From contig CAMDCZ010000001.1 in the NCBI GenBank assembly GCA_945890735.1, positions 1 through 64,000 of the forward strand: a stretch of 64,000 nt of DNA, written 5' to 3'. Under the pieces are notes generated by a model. It was given only the letters and a program-made list of their open reading frames with translations, did no database searches and was not told the DNA's origin. Below are positions 17,018 to 26,533 of this stretch, in pieces. Numbering within the stretch: position 1 is the stretch's first letter; every line of letters begins with the position of its first letter. The stretch comes from Bordetella parapertussis (GTDB taxonomy: Bacteria; Pseudomonadota; Gammaproteobacteria; Burkholderiales; Burkholderiaceae_C). The translations under genes and the position numbers were made by a program.

Positions 17018-18151
17018 TCAAACCGTTGGCGCTTGCAAATCCCGCAGGGGGTGGGCAGCAGCAGGCCAAGGGCTGTGGAAAAAGGGCGTCACCATGTCTG
17101 GGGTGACGTCGTGGATATGCGCCGGTGACCAGCGTGGGGCATGGTCTTTGTCCACGGCCAAGGCGCGGATGCCCTCGACCGTGTCGCTTTGCGCGGGGGT
17201 GCGATGCAAATGTCGGGGGGCAAAACTGTGGTGCACCATGTCGCGCTCCATGCGCAACTCGTCACTCAGGTTCATGTGTCGCGCACGGCGAATCTGTTCG
17301 AGGCTGACCGCCAGCATCAAGGGCGAGCGTTTGTGCAAGGCTTGCAAAGCATGCGCATTGCCAGAGGCATCCAATGCTTGCGCAATGGCTTGCACATCGG
17401 CTGCACTGAAAGCTTGGTTCAAGCTGTCGTTCCACCAAGCGGGCGTGGTGGCTTGCGCTTGATGCGTGGCTGCTTTGAAGGCGGCGCTGAAAGTTTCCAA
17501 GGCATCGGGCTGTGACCAATGGTGTGCGGGCAGTTCTGCCCAAAGCGCATCCAGGGAGGCACTGTCGACCAACACATCGGCCAAGCCGGCAAACACCGCC
17601 TCTGCACCGTTGAGCATTTGCCCGGTCAGGCCAAGGTATTCACCGAGTGCACCTTGGCAACGGCTTAAAAAGTAACCGCCGCCCACATCGGGGAACAAGC
17701 CGATCATGGTTTCGGGCATGGCCATCTTGGTGCGCTCGGTGGCGATACGCAATGCGGCGCCCTGCGCCAAACCCATGCCGCCGCCCATGACCACACCATC
17801 CATGAAGACGATGCAGGGTTTGGCGTAATGGTGAATCAAATGGTTGAGGCGGTATTCTTCGGTGAAGAAATCCGCCAAGGCCGCGTCCCCTGCCAATGCC
17901 GCTGTGTGGAAAAAGCGAATATCACCCCCAGCGCAAAAGGCCCCAAACGCGCCCTCTTTGCCCATGCCGCGCATGGCCACAGCTTGCACACGGTCGTCTT
18001 GCGCCCACGCCAACAAGACGTGGTTGAGGTTGCGCACCATGTCCAAAGACAGGGCATTCAAAGCCTTGGCACGGTTCAAGGTGATCAGGCCCACCGAGCC
18101 TTGCACCGCGGCCAACACATCACCGTGGTGAATTGAGAAAGGCTCATCCAT
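17018..18151 (-). CDS. 3-hydroxyisobutyryl-CoA hydrolase-like crotonase-family protein
   Basis: A 377-residue crotonase-fold protein of the HIBCH type, longer than classical enoyl-CoA hydratases. The oxyanion-hole segment FGAFCAGGDIRFF and DGVVMGGGMGLAQGAALRIA are clear, and PETMIGLFPDVGGGYFLSR carries the Glu/Asp pair typical of 3-hydroxyisobutyryl-CoA hydrolases of valine breakdown. ATG 18151 is preceded by AGGAGAACGC. Its start overlaps the upstream transporter gene by 8 nt. It has no functional link to its ribosome-related neighbours. Confidence 0.85.
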   Translation of the reverse strand: MDEPFSIHHGDVLAAVQGSVGLITLNRAKALNALSLDMVRNLNHVLLAWAQDDRVQAVAMRGMGKEGAFGAFCAGGDIRFFHTAALAGDAALADFFTEEYRLNHLIHHYAKPCIVFMDGVVMGGGMGLAQGAALRIATERTKMAMPETMIGLFPDVGGGYFLSRCQGALGEYLGLTGQMLNGAEAVFAGLADVLVDSASLDALWAELPAHHWSQPDALETFSAAFKAATHQAQATTPAWWNDSLNQAFSAADVQAIAQALDASGNAHALQALHKRSPLMLAVSLEQIRRARHMNLSDELRMERDMVHHSFAPRHLHRTPAQSDTVEGIRALAVDKDHAPRWSPAHIHDVTPDMVTPFFHSPWPAAAHPLRDLQAPTV

Positions 18152-19034
18152 GTTGCGTTCTCCTGTTTCGCGATTCATTCCACGCCAAGGCACCCAGCAC
18201 CAGGCCGCCGCCAATCAACACATTCAGGGCGGGTTGTTCGCCCGCGCCCCACCAAGCCCAGGCGATGCCAAACAACACCTCCAGCAATGCCAACAAAGCC
18301 ACTTCATGCGATGGCAGCACTTGAGCGGCCCGCACGGCCAGTAAACATGGCAATGCCAGTTGAAACAAGCCCAAACTGGCCAACCATGCCAGGTCAGTGG
18401 CACTGGCGATGGCTGGCCAAGCCAGGGGTGCGGTGTACAGACTGGACAAGACGGCACCCACCCAGACAGCGGGCATGAAGTCTGGTGCTTGCTCGGCTGA
18501 CTGTTGGCGCTGAGCCAAGGTCCATTGAACCGCACCGGCCAAGGGCACGCATACAGCCACGGCCATGCCTTGCAGGTGCTGACCCGCATCGAGATGCACC
18601 TGGGTGATGAACATCAAGGCCATGCCGATACCAGCCCATGCAACCGTCCACCAAGCAGCGCGTGTCAATGGTTTTTTCATGACGAACCACGACAACAAGG
18701 CGGTGAACACCGGCCCCAAAGCCATGGTGATCAACACATTGGCCACCGTGGTCATGGTCAGGGCTTGCATGAATGCGGTGAACATCACCGACCAGCACAC
18801 ACCTGAGAGCCAGAATGTTTTGTCACGCCAAGGCAGTTGTGCCCACAAAGCGCGCTTCTTGAGCAAAGGCAACAACAGCGACAAGGACACTGCGGTGAAG
18901 AAACTGCGCCAAAACGTGAGCTCAAAGCCTTGGGCATGCGTCATTTGACGCGACACCACGCCGGCGGTGGACCACAGCAAAGTGGCCAGCACCATCAGCC
19001 CCAAGGCTTGTGAGTGGCTGAGTGTCTTGGGCAT
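18144..19034 (-). CDS. EamA/DMT-superfamily transporter
   Basis: A 296-residue inner-membrane protein with about ten hydrophobic segments in two EamA repeats. The first repeat starts VLATLLWSTAGVVSRQMT and the second has LLALLEVLFGIAWAWWGAGE, the typical EamA C-terminal signature. The substrate cannot be told from sequence; relatives export amino acids or metabolites. It starts 11 nt after typA and ends inside the next gene. Confidence 0.85.
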   Translation of the reverse strand: MPKTLSHSQALGLMVLATLLWSTAGVVSRQMTHAQGFELTFWRSFFTAVSLSLLLPLLKKRALWAQLPWRDKTFWLSGVCWSVMFTAFMQALTMTTVANVLITMALGPVFTALLSWFVMKKPLTRAAWWTVAWAGIGMALMFITQVHLDAGQHLQGMAVAVCVPLAGAVQWTLAQRQQSAEQAPDFMPAVWVGAVLSSLYTAPLAWPAIASATDLAWLASLGLFQLALPCLLAVRAAQVLPSHEVALLALLEVLFGIAWAWWGAGEQPALNVLIGGGLVLGALAWNESRNRRTQHG

Positions 19035-19045
19035 CGCGGGACTGG

Positions 19046-20872
19046 TCAGCCTTCGCGGCTGGCGCGCTTACGCTCGTGCTCTTTCAAGTGGCGCTTGCGC
19101 AAGCGAACGCTCTTGGGTGTGATCTCCACCAGCTCGTCGTCTTCAATGAACTGCACACCGTACTCCAAGGTGAGTTGGATCGGCGGCGTGATCTTGATCG
19201 CGTCTTCTTTGCCAGACACACGGAAGTTGGTCAGCTGCTTGGTGCGGGTAGCGTTCACCACCAAATCGTTGTCACGGCTGTGGATGCCCACGATCATGCC
19301 CTCATACACCGGGTCGTTGGGTTTGACAAACATGCGGCCACGGTCATCCAGCTTGCCCAAGGCATAGGTGAAGATTTCGCCGTCGTCCATGGAGATCAGC
19401 ACGCCGTTTTTGCGGCCACCGATCTCGCCCTTGTGCGGCTCGTACTTGTCAAAGATGTTGGAGATCAAACCGGAGCCACGCGTCAAGTTCAAAAACTCGG
19501 TGGTGAAACCAATCAGGCCACGCGCCGGAATTCGGTATTCCAAACGCACACGGCCACGGCCATCGGGTTCCATGTTGGCCAATTCGCCTTTGCGCTCGCC
19601 CAGGGCTTGCATCACGCCGCCTTGGTGTTGCTCTTCGATGTCGGCGGTCACCAATTCGATCGGCTCGCACTTCTCGCCATCGATTTCCCGGAAAACCACA
19701 CGGGGCTTGGACACAGCCATCTCGTAGCCCTCGCGGCGCATGTTCTCGAGCAAGATGGTCAGGTGCAATTCACCGCGACCCGCGACTTCAAAAATACCGT
19801 CTTCATCGGTTTCTTTGACCCGCAGCGCCACATTGTGTTGCAGCTCTTTTTGCAAACGGTCCCAGATTTGACGGCTGGTCACGTACTTGCCTTCGCGACC
19901 GGCCAAGGGGCTGGTGTTGACGCAGAAATTCATGATCAGGGTGGGTTCGTCCACCTTCAACATCGGCAACGGTGAGGGATTCATGGGGTCGGTGACAGTC
20001 ACGCCAATGCCGATCTCGTCGATACCGTTGATCAACACGATGTCGCCAGGACCGGCTTCGGTGGCTTGGATGCGGTCCAGGCCCTGGAACTTCAACACCT
20101 GGTTGATGCGTCCTTTGACGGCTGCACCCTCAGGTCCTTCCATGACCACCACATCCATGCCAGGCTTGATCGTGCCCGCACTGATGCGGCCCACGCCAAT
20201 GCGACCGACGAAAGTAGAAAAGTCCAAGGCTGAAATTTGCAGCTGCAAAGGCGCTGCAGGGTCACCTTGCTGAGCCGGCACGTGCTTCAACACAGTGTCA
20301 AACAAGGCCGACATGTCGGGGCCCCACTGCTCGCCTTGAGGACCTTCTTCGAGTGAGGACCAACCGTTGATGCCCGAGGCATACACCACAGGGAAATCGA
20401 GTTGTTCGTCATTGGCACCGAGCTTGTCGAACAAATCGAAAGCCGCGTTGATCACCTTGCCGCAATCGGCACCGGGCTTGTCGACTTTGTTGACCACCAC
20501 GATGGGCTTCAAGCCCAAGGCCAAGGCTTTTTTGGTGACGAAACGGGTCTGGGGCATGGGGCCTTCTTGCGCGTCGATCAACAGCACGACGCCATCGACC
20601 ATCGACAAAGCGCGTTCGACTTCGCCGCCAAAGTCCGCGTGTCCAGGGGTGTCCACGATGTTGATGTGGGTGCCTTTCCAGCTGACCGCACAGTTCTTGG
20701 CCAAGATGGTGATGCCGCGCTCACGCTCGATGGCGTTGTTGTCCATCACGGTGTCGACCACTTTTTCGTGCTCGGCAAAGGTGCCGGACTGGCGCAGGAG
20801 TTGGTCCACCATGGTGGTTTTGCCATGGTCAACGTGGGCAATGATGGCGATGTTTCGAATTTGTAAGGTCAT
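19046..20872 (-). CDS. typA: translational GTPase TypA/BipA
   Basis: A 608-residue ribosome-associated GTPase, the normal family length. G1 is AHVDHGKTT (residues 12-20), G3 DTPGHADFGGEVER, G4 NKVDKPGA; the C-terminal domain includes LTRGSGLISNIFDKYEPHKG, which is specific to BipA. It supports 50S assembly and growth at low temperature or under stress. Its start overlaps the truB stop by 4 nt (ATGA). Confidence 0.96.
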   Translation of the reverse strand: MTLQIRNIAIIAHVDHGKTTMVDQLLRQSGTFAEHEKVVDTVMDNNAIERERGITILAKNCAVSWKGTHINIVDTPGHADFGGEVERALSMVDGVVLLIDAQEGPMPQTRFVTKKALALGLKPIVVVNKVDKPGADCGKVINAAFDLFDKLGANDEQLDFPVVYASGINGWSSLEEGPQGEQWGPDMSALFDTVLKHVPAQQGDPAAPLQLQISALDFSTFVGRIGVGRISAGTIKPGMDVVVMEGPEGAAVKGRINQVLKFQGLDRIQATEAGPGDIVLINGIDEIGIGVTVTDPMNPSPLPMLKVDEPTLIMNFCVNTSPLAGREGKYVTSRQIWDRLQKELQHNVALRVKETDEDGIFEVAGRGELHLTILLENMRREGYEMAVSKPRVVFREIDGEKCEPIELVTADIEEQHQGGVMQALGERKGELANMEPDGRGRVRLEYRIPARGLIGFTTEFLNLTRGSGLISNIFDKYEPHKGEIGGRKNGVLISMDDGEIFTYALGKLDDRGRMFVKPNDPVYEGMIVGIHSRDNDLVVNATRTKQLTNFRVSGKEDAIKITPPIQLTLEYGVQFIEDDELVEITPKSVRLRKRHLKEHERKRASREG

Positions 20873-21819
20873 GCTGCACTCTCGAGTAAAGATTGGATTT
20901 CTTGGGGATTCAACAAACGCTCAGGGATCAACTCCCCAGCGCGAACATGGGCCGTGCCAAGCAAGGCATGGGGATGGGCACCGTACACAGCGACTTGGTC
21001 AAGGTCTGGCCAATCGCCTCGACGGCGCAAACCGCTGAGAAAGCGACCTGCATCATCGGCTTGCAATGTGATCGGGTGATGACTGTCGAGCAAACTGTCA
21101 ACGGCACGCAACTGTCTTTGGCGATCGACTTCAGGCAGGGCTTCCAGCGCCTCAAGCGTGATGCACGCATCGACCTCGAAACGACCGCTCCTCACCCGGC
21201 GCAAAGCGCTCAAGTACGCCCCACAACCCAAAGCAATGCCGATGTCTTCGCCCAAGGTGCGGATGTAGGTGCCTTTGGAGCAATGGGCTTTGAGCCACAC
21301 ACTGCGCACACCGTCTTGCACTGGCAGTTCTTTCAATTGCAATGCATGGATGCTGACACGGCGCGGGGCCCGTTCGATGTCCACACCCTCACGGGCGTAT
21401 TCGTACAAGGCCTTGCCGTCTTTCTTCAAAGCGCTGTGCATTGGCGGGACTTGCATCAACTCGCCGGTGAACAAGGCTTGCACTTGCATCAATTGCTCCG
21501 GCGTGAAGTCAACTGGCGCCTCGGCAATGACTTCGCCCTCGGCATCTGCGGTGCTGGTGCGCTGGCCCAAACGCAATACGGCTTCATAGGTTTTGTCGGC
21601 GTCCAAATGCAGTTGACTGAACTTGGTGGCCGCCCCAAAACACAAGGGCAAGACGCCAGTGGCACGCGGGTCCAAGGTGCCGGTGTGCCCGGCTTTTTCG
21701 GCACGCAGCAACCACTTGGCCTTTTGCAAAGCCTGGTTGCTGGAGAGTCCAAGGGGTTTGTCCAACAGCAACACCCCATGCACGGGGCGCCGTTGCACCC
21801 GTGTGCGTGGCGTGTTCAT
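20869..21819 (-). CDS. truB: tRNA pseudouridine(55) synthase TruB
   Basis: A 316-residue pseudouridine synthase modifying U55 in the tRNA T-loop. Motif I begins GVLLLDKPLGLSSNQALQ, and the catalytic aspartate is in GHTGTLDPRATGVLPLCFG. KGTYIRTLGEDIG is the family motif near the middle, and the C-terminus has a PUA-like segment. ATG 21819 lies 4 nt after the rbfA stop. Confidence 0.95.
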   Translation of the reverse strand: MNTPRTRVQRRPVHGVLLLDKPLGLSSNQALQKAKWLLRAEKAGHTGTLDPRATGVLPLCFGAATKFSQLHLDADKTYEAVLRLGQRTSTADAEGEVIAEAPVDFTPEQLMQVQALFTGELMQVPPMHSALKKDGKALYEYAREGVDIERAPRRVSIHALQLKELPVQDGVRSVWLKAHCSKGTYIRTLGEDIGIALGCGAYLSALRRVRSGRFEVDACITLEALEALPEVDRQRQLRAVDSLLDSHHPITLQADDAGRFLSGLRRRGDWPDLDQVAVYGAHPHALLGTAHVRAGELIPERLLNPQEIQSLLESAA

Positions 21820-21823
21820 GCTG

Positions 21824-22195
21824 TTACTCGGCGTCTTTGGCGCGGGAAGCCACCGCACGCGCGATCAGCGCGTTCATGTCAGCGGCGCGTTCGGGGGTGC
21901 GGTCGTATTGGAAATGCAGCGTGGGCACGGTGTGGATGTGCAGGCGCTTGAACAAGCCATTGCGCAAAAAACCCGCGGCTTGGTTCAGGCCCTCGGCACA
22001 GGCCTCTGCGTCGCCCACCAACACACTGAAAAACACCTTGGCATGCGCGTAATCAGGCGTGACCTCCACCGACTGGATCGTCACCATGCCCAACCGTGGG
22101 TCTTTCAGTTCGCGGATCAGCTCGGCCAAATCCCGTTGGATTTGGTCGGCAACGCGAAAACCGCGGTGGGCTGTGGAAGACTTCTTGGCGGGCAT
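21824..22195 (-). CDS. rbfA: 30S ribosome-binding factor RbfA
   Basis: A 123-residue single KH-like domain protein needed for 16S rRNA 5'-end maturation and cold adaptation. Recognisable segments are VADQIQRDLAELIRELKDPR, VTIQSVEVTPDYAHAKVFFS and PTLHFQYDRTPERAADMNAL. It lies 9 nt after infB, the usual order. Confidence 0.95.
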   Translation of the reverse strand: MPAKKSSTAHRGFRVADQIQRDLAELIRELKDPRLGMVTIQSVEVTPDYAHAKVFFSVLVGDAEACAEGLNQAAGFLRNGLFKRLHIHTVPTLHFQYDRTPERAADMNALIARAVASRAKDAE

Positions 22196-22204
22196 GCAGT
22201 GGCG

Positions 22205-25003
22205 TCAGATCGTGCGAGCGACTTCCTTGATTTCGAAGAACTCGAGTTGATCGCCTTCTTGGATGTCGTTGTAGCCCTTGAGGTTCAAGCCGCACTCGAA
22301 GTTTTCTTTGACTTCACGCACATCGTCCTTGAAACGCTTCAAGCTCTCGAGCTCGCCGGTGAAGATGACCACGTTGTCGCGCAGCAAACGCAAACGCGCG
22401 TTGCGGCGAACGATGCCGGTCGTGACCATACAGCCCGCGATCGCACCGATTTTGCTGATGCGGAAGACTTGGCGAATCTCGGCCATGCCAATGATTTCTT
22501 CCTTCTTGTCAGGCGTCAACATGCCCGACATGGCGGCTTTCAATTCATCGACCGCGTCGTAAATGATGTTGTAGTAATGGATGTCCACGCCATTGCCTTC
22601 GGCCAACTTGCGCGCACCGGCATCGGCTCGCACGTTAAAGCCAATGACCACCGCCTTGGACGCGATCGCCAAGTTGATGTCGGACTCGCTGATGCCACCC
22701 ACGGCGGCATAGACCAGCTGGACACGCACTTCTTCGTTGGTGAGCTTGAGCAAGGAGGAAGCCAAGGCTTCTTGCGAGCCCTGCACATCGGCTTTGATGA
22801 TGATGGGCAGATTTTTGATCTCGCCAGAGGCCATGTCGGTGAACATGTTTTCCAGCTTGGCAGCTTGTTGCTTGGCCAGTTTGGTGTTGCGGAATTTGCC
22901 TGCGCGGTAGGTGGCAATTTCACGGGCGCGGCGTTCATCCGACAGCACCATGAATTCGTCACCGGCTTGTGGGACTTCAGTGAGGCCTTGGATTTCCACC
23001 GGAATGGATGGGCCAGCTGACTTGATGGATTTGCCGTTCTCGTCGAGCATGGCGCGAACACGGCCATAGGTTTGGCCCGCCAACACCACATCGCCGGTTT
23101 TCAAGGTGCCGGACTGCACCAAGATCGTGGCCACCGGGCCGCGACCCTTGTCCAAGCTGGCTTCGATCACCAGGCCTTTGGCCATGGCATCGATCGGTGC
23201 TTTGAGCTCCAAGACCTCGGCTTGCAACAGCACTTGTTCGAGCAAGTCGTCGATGCCTTGCCCGGTTTTGGCCGAGACGGAGACAAAAGGCGAGTCGCCG
23301 CCGAACTCTTCGGGCACGACTTCTTCGGCCACCAGTTCGTTTTTCACGCGGTCGGGGTTGGCATCGGGTTTGTCGATCTTGTTGATCGCCACCACGATGG
23401 GGACACCGGCGGCTTTGGCGTGTTTGATCGCTTCTTTGGTTTGCGGCATGACGCCGTCATCGGCCGCCACCACCAAGATCACGATGTCAGTGGCTTGCGC
23501 GCCACGGGCACGCATGGCGGTGAACGCCTCGTGGCCAGGGGTGTCCAGGAACGACACCATGCCGCGCGGCGTTTCCACATGGTAGGCACCGATGTGTTGT
23601 GTGATGCCACCTGCCTCGCCAGAGGCCACTTTGGCACGGCGAATGTAGTCGAGCAAAGAGGTCTTGCCGTGGTCCACGTGACCCATCACGGTCACCACTG
23701 GGGCGCGGGTCACGGATTCAGCATGGTGACCAGAGGCTTCTTCTTCAGTGAACGCCTCAGGATCGTCCAAAGCAGCAACCACGGCCTTGTGACCCATTTC
23801 CTCCACCACGATCATGGCAGTGTCTTGGTCCAACGGCTGGTTGATGGTGGCCATCTGACCCAGTTTCATCAGGTGCTTGATGACCTCAGAGGCTTTGATC
23901 GCCATTTTGTGGGCCAACTCAGCCACGGTGATGGTTTCGGGCACATGCACTTCAATGACGCGTGCTTCGACAGGCGCGCTTTGCACCGGCGTGTCATCGC
24001 GGTCACGGTCACGGCGACCACGTGGGCCGCCACGCCAACTGTTGCGGCCCACACCACCGCTGGCGTCGCCACGGGTTTTGATTTCTTTCTTCTTGGCCTG
24101 CTCGTCAGCCCAGCTGGAGGACAGCTTGGCGCTCTTGACTTCTTTTTGGCCGTCTTTGGTGACAGCGCTACCGGCCGGACGCGCACCGGGCGCGGTGCTG
24201 CCAGCGGCGGGCTTGTGCAAGGTACCCTTGATGGTTTTGGGATCGGCAGCAGGCTTTTCGGGCTCGGGTTTTTTGGCGACCAAGACTTTCTTGGGCGCAT
24301 TCATCATGGTGCGGATGGCTTCGGCTTCGGCCAAAGCGGTGCGACGGCGACTGTCCAAATCTTTGGCACGCGCGGCATCTTCCTCTGCGCTGGCTTTGGC
24401 AGTGGCCTCGCGCTCAGCAGCCTGGGCCTGGGCTTGGGCCAAATCTGCAGCGGCTTTGGCAGCGTCTTGGTCCACCGCGGGGGCGGCTTTGGCAGCCAAG
24501 GCTTCGCGGTCTTTGGCTTCTTGGGCCTCGCGCAAGCGGCGCTTTTCAGCCAATTCTTCTTCTTGGCGGCGGATGAATTCGGCTTGGCGACGGGCCTCTT
24601 CCTCGCGGCGGGCCAGTTCGGCTTGGTCCAAGATGGGCTGCTGAGCCGTTGAAGCCGCGGAAGGCGCGGCTTCGTGCTCAGCGGGGGCTTCAGTCACCTC
24701 GTCATCGCGTTTGACGAAAGTGCGTTTTTTACGCACCTCCACCTGAATCGTGCGGGCTTTGCCTGTGGCGTCAGCTTGCTTGATCTCTGAGGTGGATTTT
24801 TTCACCAAGGTGATTTTTTTCCGCTCAGGCGAATCAGTGCCATGGCTGGCTTTCAAAAAGCCCAGCAATTTTTGCTTGTCCGCATCGGTCAACTCGTCAG
24901 ACGCAGCGGATTTGACTACGCCTGCAGACTTGAGCTGCTCAAGCAGCGTGGCGGGAGATTTTTTGAGTTCCTTGGCAAACTCGGCAACCGTTGTGATGGT
25001 CAT
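22205..25003 (-). CDS. infB: translation initiation factor IF-2
   Basis: A 932-residue IF-2. The N-terminal IF2_N domain (VAEFAKELKKSPATLLEQLK) is followed by a long Ala/Glu/Lys/Arg-rich coiled segment (about residues 130-310) and a second IF2_N unit (ITVAELAHKMAIKASEVIKH). The GTPase domain starts VTVMGHVDHGKTSLLDYI near residue 440, with DTPGHEAF and NKIDKPDA. It brings fMet-tRNA to the 30S subunit. It lies 24 nt after nusA. Confidence 0.97.
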   Translation of the reverse strand: MTITTVAEFAKELKKSPATLLEQLKSAGVVKSAASDELTDADKQKLLGFLKASHGTDSPERKKITLVKKSTSEIKQADATGKARTIQVEVRKKRTFVKRDDEVTEAPAEHEAAPSAASTAQQPILDQAELARREEEARRQAEFIRRQEEELAEKRRLREAQEAKDREALAAKAAPAVDQDAAKAAADLAQAQAQAAEREATAKASAEEDAARAKDLDSRRRTALAEAEAIRTMMNAPKKVLVAKKPEPEKPAADPKTIKGTLHKPAAGSTAPGARPAGSAVTKDGQKEVKSAKLSSSWADEQAKKKEIKTRGDASGGVGRNSWRGGPRGRRDRDRDDTPVQSAPVEARVIEVHVPETITVAELAHKMAIKASEVIKHLMKLGQMATINQPLDQDTAMIVVEEMGHKAVVAALDDPEAFTEEEASGHHAESVTRAPVVTVMGHVDHGKTSLLDYIRRAKVASGEAGGITQHIGAYHVETPRGMVSFLDTPGHEAFTAMRARGAQATDIVILVVAADDGVMPQTKEAIKHAKAAGVPIVVAINKIDKPDANPDRVKNELVAEEVVPEEFGGDSPFVSVSAKTGQGIDDLLEQVLLQAEVLELKAPIDAMAKGLVIEASLDKGRGPVATILVQSGTLKTGDVVLAGQTYGRVRAMLDENGKSIKSAGPSIPVEIQGLTEVPQAGDEFMVLSDERRAREIATYRAGKFRNTKLAKQQAAKLENMFTDMASGEIKNLPIIIKADVQGSQEALASSLLKLTNEEVRVQLVYAAVGGISESDINLAIASKAVVIGFNVRADAGARKLAEGNGVDIHYYNIIYDAVDELKAAMSGMLTPDKKEEIIGMAEIRQVFRISKIGAIAGCMVTTGIVRRNARLRLLRDNVVIFTGELESLKRFKDDVREVKENFECGLNLKGYNDIQEGDQLEFFEIKEVARTI

Positions 25004-25027
25004 CTGTGGTGTTCCTCTTCATGACCG

Positions 25028-26533
25028 TTACGCTTGACCCGTGAACCAATGTTCACGCGCCTTCAGGATCAAAGTTTTTGCATCATCTTCAGACTGGCCG
25101 GTGATGTCCACCAACTCGTCCACCGCCAAATCGGCCAAATCGTCACGGGTGTGGATACCCCCAGTGGCCAATTTGGCAATCAACTCGGCATCCAGGCCGT
25201 CGAGATCACGCAGGTTTTGCGAGACTTCTTCAACACTTTCCTCATGGGCAATTTCCATGGTCAACAAAGCATCTTTGGCGCGAGCCCGCAGTTCGTTCAC
25301 GGTGTCTTCGTCAAAGCTTTCGATCTCCAGCATTTCTTGCAGTGGCACATAAGCCACCTCTTCCAGGCTGGTGAAACCTTCTTCAATCAAGATGTCCGCC
25401 ACCTCTTGGTCGACATCGAGTTTTTCCACGAACAAGGCGCGCAAGCCTTCGGTTTCGTTGGCGACTTTTTGCGCCGATTCGGCCGCGTCCATGATGTTGA
25501 TCTTCCAACCCGTGAGGTCTGAAGCCAAGCGGACGTTTTGGCCGCCACGGCCAATCGCCATGGCCAGGTTTTCATCGTCCACCACCACGTCCATGGCGTG
25601 CTTTTCTTCGTCCACCACGATCGAAGAAACATTGGCAGGGGCCAAGGCACCGATCACAAACTGGGCGGGGTCCTCGCTCCACAGCACGATATCGACTCGC
25701 TCACCGGCCAATTCGTTGGTCACCGCGTTGACGCGGGTGCCGCGCACACCGACACAGGTGCCGATGGGGTCGACACGTTTGTCGTGGGAAATCACGGCGA
25801 TCTTGGCGCGTGAGCCAGGGTCACGTGCGCAAGATTTGATCTCGAGCAGGCCTTGTTCGATCTCAGGCACTTCTTGACGAAACAGCTCGATCATGAACTC
25901 GGGGGCTGAGCGAGACAAGATGATGGGCGCACCACGCAAGGTGGTGTCGACTTCCATGATCATGGCGCGCACCCGGTCGGCGCTGCGCAGGTTTTCTTTG
26001 GGGATCATGTCACCACGGCGCAAACGGCCTTCAACGCGACCGCTCTCGACAATGATGTCGCCCTTGTCCATGCGCTTGACCGAGCCGACAAATATCTTGT
26101 CGCCACGGGCCAAGAAGTCGGACAACAGCATTTCACGTTCGGCATCGCGGATTTTTTGCAAGATGACTTGCTTGGCGGCCATGGCACCGATGCGGCCAAT
26201 CGGCAGCGACTCGATGCTTTCTTCGATGTATTCGCCCACCTCGATGTCCGACAAGCGTTCCTTGGCGTCCATCAGCATTTCTTCGGCGTCCGGGTTTTGC
26301 AAACCGGCTTCGTCCGGCACCACCAACCAACGGCGGAAGGTTTCGTACTCGCCAGAGTCACGGTCCATGGCGACGCGGATGTCCGCGTCTTCCACCGGGT
26401 TGGCCTTGTCGGCTTGCAACAGTTTTTTGGTGGCTTGGGCCAACGCAGACTCGACCGCGCCAAACACCAAGTCACGCTCGACGTTTTTCTCGCGCGATAT
26501 GGCGTCCACCAACATGAGCATTTCGCGATTCAT
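25028..26533 (-). CDS. nusA: transcription termination/antitermination protein NusA
   Basis: A 501-residue NusA of the long proteobacterial type. It has an N-terminal RNA-polymerase-binding domain, an S1 domain (GDKIFVGSVKRMDKGDIIVE), KH1/KH2 (DPIGTCVGVRGTRVNAVTNE and AIGRGGQNVRLASDLTGW), and two C-terminal acidic repeats. NusA binds the polymerase and alters pausing and hairpin-dependent termination. A terminator-like hairpin lies in the leader of this same operon. Its start overlaps rimP by 4 nt. Confidence 0.97.
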   Translation of the reverse strand: MNREMLMLVDAISREKNVERDLVFGAVESALAQATKKLLQADKANPVEDADIRVAMDRDSGEYETFRRWLVVPDEAGLQNPDAEEMLMDAKERLSDIEVGEYIEESIESLPIGRIGAMAAKQVILQKIRDAEREMLLSDFLARGDKIFVGSVKRMDKGDIIVESGRVEGRLRRGDMIPKENLRSADRVRAMIMEVDTTLRGAPIILSRSAPEFMIELFRQEVPEIEQGLLEIKSCARDPGSRAKIAVISHDKRVDPIGTCVGVRGTRVNAVTNELAGERVDIVLWSEDPAQFVIGALAPANVSSIVVDEEKHAMDVVVDDENLAMAIGRGGQNVRLASDLTGWKINIMDAAESAQKVANETEGLRALFVEKLDVDQEVADILIEEGFTSLEEVAYVPLQEMLEIESFDEDTVNELRARAKDALLTMEIAHEESVEEVSQNLRDLDGLDAELIAKLATGGIHTRDDLADLAVDELVDITGQSEDDAKTLILKAREHWFTGQA